11,786 nt of DNA from Ruminococcaceae bacterium UBA5397 (lineage in GTDB: Bacteria > Bacillota > Clostridia > Oscillospirales > Acutalibacteraceae), in assembly GCA_002411615.1 (NCBI GenBank), contig DHOF01000090.1, forward strand, positions 1 to 11,786. The letters are read 5' to 3'. Below are positions 1 through 5,654 of this stretch, in pieces. A program made the translations under genes and the position numbers. Under the pieces are notes generated by a model that worked only from the letters and a program-made list of their open reading frames with translations, had not been told where the DNA came from and did no database searches. Position 1 is the stretch's first letter, and every line of letters starts with the position of its first letter.

Positions 1-488
1 GCCTGACCATTACCGACGAGCGCAAGGAAAAGATGTGCTTCTCAAAGCCCTATATGGAAAACAAGCAGGTAATTGTCGTCAAGAAAGGTTCCGACATTAA
101 AAGCAAAGCGGATCTCAATGGCAAAAATGTTGTCATGCAAAAGGAATCCACGGCAGTTGATGCTTGGAAAGACGCCGGGATTACCGCAAATGTAACAGAG
201 CTCAAAGATAACGTTCTGTGCCTCAATGAAATTTCTACCGGACGCGCAGACGCCGCTATTATGGATTCTGTCGTTGCCAATTATTATCTTGCCAAGCAAG
301 CCGATCAGTATCCTTTCGTCATTCTTGATGATTCTCTTGCAAATGAGCTTTATGGCGTTGCTGTAAAGAAAGGGAATGAAGCTCTTATGGAAGAAATTCA
401 GAAAGCACTCGACGAAACAATCAGCGATGGAACCGCTGCAAAGATCGCAACCAACTGGTTCGGCTCTGATACAATGTATAAAGGCTGA
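1..488 (+). CDS. Polar amino-acid ABC transporter substrate-binding protein, 3' part
   Basis: This is the C-terminal part of a solute-binding protein family 3 (SBP_bac_3) protein, which captures an amino acid outside the membrane and delivers it to the permease. The reading frame is already open at base 3 and enters with LTITDERKEKMCFSKPYMEN, the family's conserved 'lTiT.eR...v.FS.PY' segment, so the first ATG at 33 is internal and the true start with its signal peptide lies left of the window. Further family hallmarks are the DLNGKNVVMQKEST segment (start of the second lobe) and the GRADAAIMDSVVANY segment (ligand-contact and hinge region). The end, WFGSDTMYKG, is a normal C-terminus. The permease and ATPase follow on the same strand, giving a standard three-gene importer. 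The ligand (glutamine, cystine, histidine, arginine or other) cannot be read from this fragment. The family is certain; substrate is unknown. Confidence 0.93.
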   Translation, partial: LTITDERKEKMCFSKPYMENKQVIVVKKGSDIKSKADLNGKNVVMQKESTAVDAWKDAGITANVTELKDNVLCLNEISTGRADAAIMDSVVANYYLAKQADQYPFVILDDSLANELYGVAVKKGNEALMEEIQKALDETISDGTAAKIATNWFGSDTMYKG

Positions 489-514
489 TTTTTAAAATCT
501 GTTTCAAAGCGCTG

Positions 515-540
515 AAAGGCTGCGATATCGCGGCCTTTTT
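515..540 (+). terminator. Terminator-like hairpin between binding-protein and permease genes
   Basis: Bases 515-538 form a 12-bp self-complementary stem (AAAGGC outer arm, CGATATCG centre, one G-T pair) that runs directly into a run of five Ts at 536-540. It lies 27 bp after the binding-protein stop and 28 bp before the permease start. This is the form of an intrinsic terminator. Because the permease and ATPase need the same promoter, it probably allows partial read-through, which would make more binding protein than membrane components. The attenuating role is inference. Confidence 0.7.
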
Positions 541-567
541 CCATCTTATTTTCGAGGAGGTTCTTTC

Positions 568-1218
568 ATGGACTTTTCCGTCATGTTTCAACAACTGTGC
601 AAGGGATCTTTGATAACCATGCAGCTTTTTATCATTGTACTCCCCTTGTCTTTAATTCTTGGCATTTTGGTGATGCTTGGTGTACGCTGTTCGATCAAAC
701 CGGTTCGTTGGCTTTTTGAATTTTACATTTATATTCTTCGCGGAACACCACTGCTTCTACAGATGCTGATCTTATTTTATGGGCTTTATTACATACCGGG
801 AATCGGGCCTCATTTAGTCATTACAAGCCGTTCATTTGCCTGTACATTGGCATTTACTTTAAACTATGCCGCCTACTTTGCCGAGATTTTCCGCGGCGGA
901 CTTTTGGCTGTTGACCCCGGGCAGTACGAAGCTTCTAAAGTGCTTGGTCTTTCCAAAAGCCAAATGTATCTGCATGTTGTTTTTCCGCAAATGTTCCGGG
1001 TTGCACTGCCTTCTACCGCAAATGAAACGATCACGCTCGTAAAAGACACTTCGCTGATTTTTGCACTCGGAATCGAAGAGTTGCTGCAAAACGCCACCAA
1101 TATTGTCAACTCTCAGGCAACCTTTGTCCCCTATGTTTTTGCTGCTATCTTCTATTTAGTCTTAACGACGATTCCATCTGTCATTTTCAAAAAATTAGAA
1201 AAGAAATTTGATTTTTAA
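568..1218 (+). CDS. Polar amino-acid ABC transporter permease (HisM/GlnP type)
   Basis: This 216-residue integral membrane protein is the translocation pore of the importer, normally working as a homodimer. The N-terminal hydrophobic segment (about residues 14-40) is followed by the RGTPLLLQ motif (59-66), typical of the His/Glu/Gln/Arg permease family. The cytoplasmic 'EAA' loop that docks on the ATPase is visible as [12 protein letters not shown] to FPQ (about 121-141). TM segments also lie around 62-78, 90-106 and 186-207, and the tail is basic (KKLEKKFDF). Length is normal for the family. The start is set by a strong CGAGGAGG ribosome binding site at 553-560, seven bases before the ATG. 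The gene runs almost into the ATPase gene: its stop overlaps that gene's ribosome binding site, which suggests coupled translation. Substrate not determinable. Confidence 0.95.
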   Translation: MDFSVMFQQLCKGSLITMQLFIIVLPLSLILGILVMLGVRCSIKPVRWLFEFYIYILRGTPLLLQMLILFYGLYYIPGIGPHLVITSRSFACTLAFTLNYAAYFAEIFRGGLLAVDPGQYEASKVLGLSKSQMYLHVVFPQMFRVALPSTANETITLVKDTSLIFALGIEELLQNATNIVNSQATFVPYVFAAIFYLVLTTIPSVIFKKLEKKFDF

Positions 1219-1223
1219 GGAGG
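1217..1223 (+). promoter_or_regulatory. Ribosome binding site that fixes the ATPase start at 1232
   Basis: AAGGAGG lies eight bases before ATG 1232 and overlaps the permease stop codon (1216-1218). An earlier in-frame ATG at 1208 would add eight residues (MIFKEETT) that belong to no ATPase N-terminus, so 1232 is chosen. Confidence 0.85.
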
Positions 1224-1231
1224 AAACAACG

Positions 1232-1984
1232 ATGCCGGTTTTAAAAGCAAAAAATTTAAAAAAATCTTTTGGCGATCTTTGCGTTCTCCGGGATATTTCT
1301 TTTGAAGTAGAAAAAGGAGAAGTTGTTGCCGTAATCGGGCCGTCCGGCGGTGGAAAATCCACGCTGCTGCGTTCGCTGATCGACCTTGAAAAAATAGACG
1401 GCGGTTCTATCTGGATTGACGGAGACCCTTTGGTGGAAAATGGGATTTACTGCAAGCCCGCTAAAATTGCGGCGGCAACGGAAAAAACTGGAATGGTTTT
1501 TCAGCATTTTAATCTTTTCCCACATTTGACCGTTCGAAAGAACCTGGAACTTGCTCCAAAGCTTGTGAAAAAGCAGGACTCTAAAATCACAGCCGACGAT
1601 TGTACACGGTATCTCAACAAAGTTGGGCTCTCGGAAAAAGCAAACAGCTATCCGCGCGAACTTTCCGGCGGACAGAAGCAGCGGGTTGCGATTGCCCGTG
1701 CGCTGATGATGCACCCCGATATTCTGCTGTTTGACGAACCAACTTCGGCTTTAGACCCGGAATTGACCATCGAGGTACTTGATACCATGAAGCAGCTCGC
1801 CCGTGACAGTATGACGATGGTTGTGGTCACTCACGAAATGAGTTTTGCAAGAGAAGTCGCAAATAAAGTGATTTTTATGGATCAAGGTGTGATTCTGGAA
1901 GAGGGAACTCCTGAACAGATTTTTTCCCATCCAACGCAGTCCCGTACAAAAGAATTTTTAAATAGCATTCTCAAAGGGCAATAG
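1232..1984 (+). CDS. Polar amino-acid ABC transporter ATP-binding protein (GlnQ/HisP type)
   Basis: This 250-residue cytoplasmic ATPase energises the importer and forms a dimer on the permease EAA loops. All nucleotide-binding motifs are present: Walker [10 protein letters not shown] (36-44), Q-loop glutamine in [13 protein letters not shown] (Q91), signature LSGGQ (144-148), Walker [14 protein letters not shown] (164-175, catalytic E169) and the switch histidine in VVTHEMSFA (H201). The tail with EEGTPEQIF is typical of the PAAT (polar amino acid) ATPases. The segment between Walker A and the Q-loop (about 66-86, [20 protein letters not shown]) looks slightly longer than in E. coli GlnQ but is not disruptive. 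The third glycine in Walker A replaces the more usual serine and does not affect the essential K42-S43. It is the last gene of the operon, followed by a strong terminator. Confidence 0.96.
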   Translation: MPVLKAKNLKKSFGDLCVLRDISFEVEKGEVVAVIGPSGGGKSTLLRSLIDLEKIDGGSIWIDGDPLVENGIYCKPAKIAAATEKTGMVFQHFNLFPHLTVRKNLELAPKLVKKQDSKITADDCTRYLNKVGLSEKANSYPRELSGGQKQRVAIARALMMHPDILLFDEPTSALDPELTIEVLDTMKQLARDSMTMVVVTHEMSFAREVANKVIFMDQGVILEEGTPEQIFSHPTQSRTKEFLNSILKGQ

Positions 1985-1992
1985 CTCTTTCT

Positions 1993-2032
1993 AAAAAAGG
2001 TGTGATTTTCGGCCGAAAATCACACCTTTTTT
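1993..2032. terminator. Bidirectional terminator, 40-bp perfect palindrome
   Basis: The arms 1993-2012 and 2013-2032 are exact reverse complements. The left edge is six As and the right edge six Ts, with a G/C-containing core centred on CGGCCG. Each strand therefore reads as stem plus T-run. It lies between the convergent ATPase gene (ends 1984) and the helix-turn-helix gene (ends 2046), so it can stop transcription from both sides. Confidence 0.92.
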
Positions 2033-2045
2033 ATTTTCTTTTACC

Positions 2046-2462
2046 TTAATTAATTAAATCCATTGTTTCACAATCCAGTACTTTCGCAATACGCCCCAAA
2101 ACAGCCGTTCCTATTTCTACTTCATAGGTCTCCCACTGATACACTTCCATTAACGTAACTCCAAGCGCATCCGCCAGTTCCTGGCGGGTCATCCCCATCT
2201 CTTCGCGCCGCTGCGTAATCCGACGGCTGCGCTCCAAAAGATAAGCCTTTCGACTTTTCTGGTCTACTAAAACCGGCTTTCCATTATGTTCTTCCAATGT
2301 ACAGGGAAGTTCCCCCATAATCTGAAGCCCATCTTTTGTCTCTTCCACATGATATCCTTTGGGAAGATCATATGGTCTTCCCCCATCATCATTTCCCTCC
2401 GGATCTGCAGTCAGTTTAAAAGTCGGCTTTTCCCCGTCATAACAGTATAATACAGCTTCCAT
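2046..2462 (-). CDS. XRE-family helix-turn-helix DNA-binding protein
   Basis: The protein has 138 residues. The C-terminal region (about 82-137) is an HTH_XRE (Cro/C1-type) domain: ITQRREEMGMTRQELADALG, then GVTLMEVYQWETYEVEIG as the recognition part, then TAVLGRIAKVLDCETMDLI. The N-terminal 75 residues are hydrophilic and acidic (about 15-45) with no motif I can name; I do not recognise this half. Start: ATG at 2462 with CGGAGG at 2470-2475, seven bases upstream. It stands alone, with no toxin partner on either side, so a toxin-antitoxin role has no support here. It is divergent from the TrpXYZ-like operon and shares its upstream region, so a local repressor or self-regulator is a reasonable guess, but only from position. 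Confidence 0.85.
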   Translation of the reverse strand: MEAVLYCYDGEKPTFKLTADPEGNDDGGRPYDLPKGYHVEETKDGLQIMGELPCTLEEHNGKPVLVDQKSRKAYLLERSRRITQRREEMGMTRQELADALGVTLMEVYQWETYEVEIGTAVLGRIAKVLDCETMDLIN

Positions 2463-2489
2463 TTCGGTTCCTCCGATTTGTTTTTTTCT

Positions 2490-2498
2490 ATTATAACA
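2490..2498 (-). promoter_or_regulatory. Extended -10 promoter of the XRE gene
   Basis: On the minus strand the sequence reads TGTTATAAT, a perfect TATAAT preceded by the TGn extension, 28 bp upstream of the XRE start codon. No good -35 is seen 17 bp further up (T/A-rich only), as is common for extended -10 promoters. Confidence 0.65.
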
Positions 2499-2528
2499 CG
2501 ACTTCCTTATCCTTTTTAAAAAAATTCT

Positions 2529-2542
2529 TCTATTTTAATAGA
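2529..2542. repeat. Inverted repeat upstream of the -35 (possible operator)
   Basis: TCTATT and AATAGA are exact reverse complements separated by TT. The site is AT-rich and lies 14 bp upstream of the -35 of the forward promoter, between the two divergent promoters. It could be an operator for the XRE protein, or a chance palindrome in AT-rich DNA. Confidence 0.35.
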
Positions 2543-2556
2543 TTTTCGATTTTCTA

Positions 2557-2585
2557 TTGACATCAGTCTGCTTTCCTTGTAGAAT
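2557..2585 (+). promoter_or_regulatory. Sigma-A promoter of the TrpXYZ-like operon
   Basis: A perfect -35 TTGACA (2557-2562) is followed by a 17-bp spacer and the -10 TAGAAT (2580-2585), one base from consensus. The DNA upstream is very A/T-rich, as in an UP element. Transcription should begin near 2592, giving a leader of about 63 nt before the ATG at 2655. That is too short for a T-box or most riboswitches. Confidence 0.85.
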
Positions 2586-2600
2586 ACTACTATTAATCGT

Positions 2601-2625
2601 TGCTTTAAAGCATTAAACGGTTTAA
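2601..2625. repeat. Two abutting palindromes just downstream of the promoter (possible operator)
   Basis: TGCTTTAAAGCA (2601-2612) is a perfect 12-bp palindrome. It is followed without a gap by TTAAACGGTTTAA (2613-2625), an inverted repeat with six-base arms around one base. Both carry a TTTAAA/TTAAAC-like core and lie about 10-35 bp after the expected transcription start, a typical position for a repressor road-block. The loops are too small for good RNA hairpins, so DNA-level operators fit better. The binding protein is unknown. Confidence 0.45.
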
Positions 2626-2654
2626 CTACTAAAAGCGATTGAGGAGGAACCAAC

Positions 2655-3683
2655 ATGAAAAAGGTCCATAAGATTTTATCGGGCATGATGGCTGCGGTAT
2701 GTGCTTTTTCGATGACGGCATGCGGAGGAAGTTCCAGCAGTTCTGCCACCACTTCCGGCAGTGCTGCTTCCGCTGCGAGCGGTAAAACTTATACAATCGG
2801 AGTTGCTCAACTGATGACTCATCCTGCGATGGATGCTTCTCTCAAAGGGTTTAAGGAAGCTCTGGAAGAAGAAGGCTTTAAAGAGGGCGTAAACGTTACT
2901 TATGATGTGCAGAACGCTCAAGGGGAACAATCAAACTGTGCAACAATCGCCAACACTTTTGCCAACAAAAAGCCGGATCTAGTCCTTGCAATTGCCACTC
3001 CTGCGGCACAGGCTGTTGCAAAGGTCATTACAGACACGCCGGTTCTCATTACAGCGGTTACTGATCCGGCCGAATCCAAACTGGTAGCTTCCAACGAAGC
3101 GCCTGGAAAAAATATTTCCGGAACCAGTGACAAAACGCCGGTTAAAGAGCAGATTGATCTAATTAAAGAAATTGTTCCGAATGTTCAAACGATCGGAATT
3201 ATGTATTGCTCCAGCGAAACAAACAGCCAGATTCAGGCAGGCTGGGCCAAAGACGCCTGCGATGCTCTGGGAATCAAGTCTCAGGAATTTACGGTTTCCA
3301 ATTCCAATGAAATTCAGCAGGTAGCACAGTCCATGGTTGGAAAAGTGCAGGCGGTCTATATTCCAACTGACAACATGCTGGCCTCCGGCATGAAAAATGT
3401 AGCAGCGATCACCAATGAGAATAAGCTTCCCATTATCGTCGGCGAAAGCGGCATGGTTTCTAATGGAGGTCTGTGCACGGTTGGAATTAATTATGAAGAG
3501 CTCGGCAAACAGACAGGAAAAATGGCAGCAAAGGTTTTGCGTGGCGAAGCAAAGATCGGTGACATGCCTATCGAATATCAGGAAAACTATGATATTTCCT
3601 ACAACAGCGCTACTGCAAAACTGCTCGGTATTACACTGCCCGAAAAGATTACCAAAGGGCAGGATGTCTCCAGTGCTTCTTAA
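2655..3683 (+). CDS. TrpX-like ABC transporter substrate-binding lipoprotein
   Basis: The protein has 342 residues and belongs to the ABC_sub_bind family (PF04392, COG2984 type), known from TrpX-like tryptophan-importer binding proteins of Gram-positives. A lipoprotein signal peptide (MKK start, hydrophobic core 7-20) ends in a lipobox MTAC with C23 as the lipidated residue. A Ser/Gly/Ala-rich linker follows (24-43). The mature domain begins with YTIGVAQLMTHPAMDASLKG, then shows the family segments FKEALEEEGF, IANTFANKKPDLVLAIATPAAQ, TPVLITAVTDP, GIMYCSSETNS and YIPTDNMLASG. The start is fixed by GAGGAGG at 2641-2647, seven bases before the ATG. Permease and ATPase follow. Members are often annotated as importers of tryptophan or related aromatic compounds, but the ligand here is not proven. 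Confidence 0.92.
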   Translation: MKKVHKILSGMMAAVCAFSMTACGGSSSSSATTSGSAASAASGKTYTIGVAQLMTHPAMDASLKGFKEALEEEGFKEGVNVTYDVQNAQGEQSNCATIANTFANKKPDLVLAIATPAAQAVAKVITDTPVLITAVTDPAESKLVASNEAPGKNISGTSDKTPVKEQIDLIKEIVPNVQTIGIMYCSSETNSQIQAGWAKDACDALGIKSQEFTVSNSNEIQQVAQSMVGKVQAVYIPTDNMLASGMKNVAAITNENKLPIIVGESGMVSNGGLCTVGINYEELGKQTGKMAAKVLRGEAKIGDMPIEYQENYDISYNSATAKLLGITLPEKITKGQDVSSAS

Positions 3684-3707
3684 CAGACAGAAAAACTAGA
3701 TCTGCAT

Positions 3708-3739
3708 TTTCGGGCGGTGGGGCAACTCACCGCCCGAAA
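3708..3739 (+). other. Stable intercistronic hairpin after the binding-protein gene
   Basis: A perfect 12-bp stem (TTTCGGGCGGTG, 3708-3719, with its complement 3728-3739) closes an 8-nt loop. It is followed by A-rich rather than T-rich sequence, so it is not a normal terminator for the + strand. It sits 24 bp after the binding-protein stop and 34 bp before the permease start. Such hairpins can protect the upstream mRNA from 3' exonucleases, giving more binding protein than permease; that role is inference. Confidence 0.7.
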
Positions 3740-3773
3740 GCGCAAAAAATCAATGATATCGGGGTTATAGAAT

Positions 3774-4778
3774 ATGGATATTTCAAACTTACTGGGTGCC
3801 GTCCACGGCGCAGCCGCGCAAGGAATTTTATGGGGCATCATGACTTTAGGCGTTTACATTACCTTTCGGGTGCTGGATTTTGCCGATCTGACGGTAGATG
3901 GTTCTTTTGCAACCGGCGGTGCAATTTCTGCCATTTTAACCGCAAAGGGCATGGACCCGTTCCTATCACTTTTGGTGGCACTTCTGGGCGGAATGTGCTG
4001 CGGATTTTTAACAGGATTTCTCAACACCAAAATGAAAATTCCGGGAATCTTAGCCGGCATTCTTACCATGACTGCTCTTTATTCCATCAACCTGCACATC
4101 ATGGGAGAAAAGGCAAACATTCCGCTCTTAGGCGTTGATACTGTTGATATGAAGGTAGAAGCAATGCTGCCCGGCGTTTCCAAATATAATTGTGAACTGC
4201 TTCTCGGCGGTATTATCGCCGCGATTGTCATTGCTTTGATGTATTGGTTTTTCGGCACCGAAATCGGCTGCTCGATTCGTGCTACCGGCAACAATCCCTA
4301 CATGGTACGTTCTCTGGGCGTCAATACAGACACCATGACCATTTTGGCACTGGTTCTCTCCAATGGCCTCGTCGGTCTTTCCGGCGCTCTTGTCGCACAG
4401 GTACAGGGATTTGGTGATGTCAGCATGGGAATCGGCACCATCGTAATCGGTCTTGCCTCCGTTATTATCGGCGAAGTGCTGCTCGGGCATCACCTCAGCT
4501 TTATTGCACGGCTCATTGCTATGCTTGGGGGTTCTGTTGTTTATCGTATCATTATTGCATTGGTTCTCTTTATGGGCCTCAAGTCACAGGACATGAAACT
4601 GCTTTCTTCAATCGTCGTAGCATTGGCACTTTTCTTCCCGATCCTAAAAAAGAACGTTCAGGCATGGTCTGCACGCCGCAAAGAAAAGCTTCCGCCGCCG
4701 CTTGTCCCTGACCGCGCAATCGAAGACAGCATTGATGATTCGGATAAAGATCCGGACGAAATTGATCCAAAAGAGTAA
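3774..4778 (+). CDS. TrpY-like ABC transporter permease
   Basis: The protein has 334 residues and is a BPD_transp_2 family permease (COG4120 type). The N-terminus matches the family pattern well: AAAQGILWGIMTLGVYITFR (13-32), then VLDFADLTVDGSFATGG (33-49). Hydrophobic segments are seen at about 13-31, 46-80, 92-110, 141-160, 188-210, 217-237, 243-268 and 277-291. The cytoplasmic coupling loop is GTEIGCSIRATGNNPYMVRS (161-180), the same layout as in ribose-type permeases. A long hydrophilic tail from about 292 is basic and proline-containing, then strongly acidic (DDSDKDPDEIDPKE). The ribosome binding site is weak (GGGG at 3761-3764, nine bases upstream), unlike its neighbours, consistent with lower synthesis than the binding protein. 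The stop lies 13 bp before the ATPase start. Confidence 0.93.
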   Translation: MDISNLLGAVHGAAAQGILWGIMTLGVYITFRVLDFADLTVDGSFATGGAISAILTAKGMDPFLSLLVALLGGMCCGFLTGFLNTKMKIPGILAGILTMTALYSINLHIMGEKANIPLLGVDTVDMKVEAMLPGVSKYNCELLLGGIIAAIVIALMYWFFGTEIGCSIRATGNNPYMVRSLGVNTDTMTILALVLSNGLVGLSGALVAQVQGFGDVSMGIGTIVIGLASVIIGEVLLGHHLSFIARLIAMLGGSVVYRIIIALVLFMGLKSQDMKLLSSIVVALALFFPILKKNVQAWSARRKEKLPPPLVPDRAIEDSIDDSDKDPDEIDPKE

Positions 4779-4783
4779 GGAGG
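4777..4783 (+). promoter_or_regulatory. Ribosome binding site that fixes the TrpZ-like start at 4792
   Basis: AAGGAGG overlaps the permease stop and is eight bases before ATG 4792. The open frame extends upstream to an ATG at 4702, but that part only reads the permease tail in another frame and has no ATPase similarity. Another ATG at 4785 is out of frame. Confidence 0.85.
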
Positions 4784-4791
4784 GATGCCAG

Positions 4792-5586
4792 ATGTTAACA
4801 CTTAAAAATGTATGCAAAACATTTAATAAAGGAACCGTCAATGAAAAGAAAGCGCTGATTGGCATTGATCTTCACCTCGACCCTGGAGATTTCGTCACCA
4901 TTATCGGCGGAAACGGCGCCGGAAAAAGCACCTTACTAAATTTAGTGGCAGGTGTTTTCCCATGTGACAGCGGTTCTATTGTCTTGGGCGGCACAGAAGT
5001 TTCTCGTTTGCCGGAATTTAAACGGGCAAAATATCTTGGCCGTGTTTTTCAGGACCCGATGCGCGGTACTGCCGGCGATATGGGGATCGAAGAAAATCTT
5101 GCAATGGCTTATCGCCGCGGACAGACAAGGACATTGCGCTGGGGAATTACAAAAGAAGAGCGCACACTCTATCGGGAAAAATTAAAAGTATTGGATTTAG
5201 GACTGGAAAACCGTCTCACCAATAAGGTAGGTCTCCTTTCCGGCGGACAGCGTCAGGCGCTGACTCTTTTGATGGCGACTCTGCAAAAACCTAAGCTTTT
5301 GCTTTTGGATGAACATACGGCAGCGCTTGACCCTAAAACAGCGGCAACCGTTTTAAACCTGACAGACGAATTTATCAAACGAGATAAACTTACCGCCATG
5401 ATGGTCACTCATAATATGAGTGATGCTCTCAAATACGGCAACCGTATTATCATGATGAATGAGGGAACGATTCTCTTTGATATTAAAGAAGAAGAAAAAA
5501 AATCTCTTACTGTTGATGATCTTTTGGCACGTTTTCATACGGCTCAAGGTGCAGCGCTTACAAACGACCGCATGCTGCTCTCTTAA
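4792..5586 (+). CDS. TrpZ-like ABC transporter ATP-binding protein
   Basis: The protein has 264 residues and is the cytoplasmic ATPase of the second importer (COG1101 type). Motifs: Walker A GGNGAGKST (39-47), Q-loop VFQDP (Q87), signature LSGGQ (149-153), Walker B LLLLDE (169-174, catalytic E174), and switch histidine in MMVTHNMS (H207). The D-loop region reads DEHTAALDP instead of the common DEPTSALDP; from memory this His variant is normal for this ATPase family, which supports the assignment over amino-acid or drug ATPases. The end (KSLTVDDLLARFHTAQG) is typical of the group. It is the last gene of the operon and is followed 15 bp later by a strong terminator. Confidence 0.93.
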   Translation: MLTLKNVCKTFNKGTVNEKKALIGIDLHLDPGDFVTIIGGNGAGKSTLLNLVAGVFPCDSGSIVLGGTEVSRLPEFKRAKYLGRVFQDPMRGTAGDMGIEENLAMAYRRGQTRTLRWGITKEERTLYREKLKVLDLGLENRLTNKVGLLSGGQRQALTLLMATLQKPKLLLLDEHTAALDPKTAATVLNLTDEFIKRDKLTAMMVTHNMSDALKYGNRIIMMNEGTILFDIKEEEKKSLTVDDLLARFHTAQGAALTNDRMLLS

Positions 5587-5601
5587 AAAATCATCTGTAC
5601 A

Positions 5602-5646
5602 ATAAAAATGCTCTCTGCAGACAAAAACTGCAGAGAGCATTTTTAT
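5602..5646. terminator. Bidirectional terminator between the TrpZ-like gene and alr
   Basis: A perfect 19-bp stem (5602-5620 with 5628-5646) encloses a 7-nt A-rich loop. The GC-containing core CTCTCTGCAG is flanked by AAAAA on the left and TTTTT on the right, so either strand reads as hairpin plus T-run. It lies between two convergent genes, 8 bp from the alr stop. Confidence 0.93.
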
Positions 5647-5654
5647 CATTCAGT

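Noticed and set aside
1334..1366. Unusual Walker A (GPSGGGKST) as a sign of a defective ATPase
   Set aside because: The essential glycines, lysine and Ser/Thr are all present, and every other motif is intact; the Gly for Ser change is a tolerated variant.
2046..2058. TTAATTAATTAA repeat at the end of the XRE gene
   Set aside because: It is a short low-complexity stretch that encodes the last codons and stop; nothing suggests more.
2046..2462. Antitoxin of a toxin-antitoxin pair
   Set aside because: No toxin-like small gene lies adjacent; both neighbours are transporter genes separated by a terminator or a divergent promoter.
2592..2654. T-box or other riboswitch before the TrpX-like gene
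   Set aside because: The leader is only about 63 nt and lacks the T-box core and any terminator-antiterminator pair.
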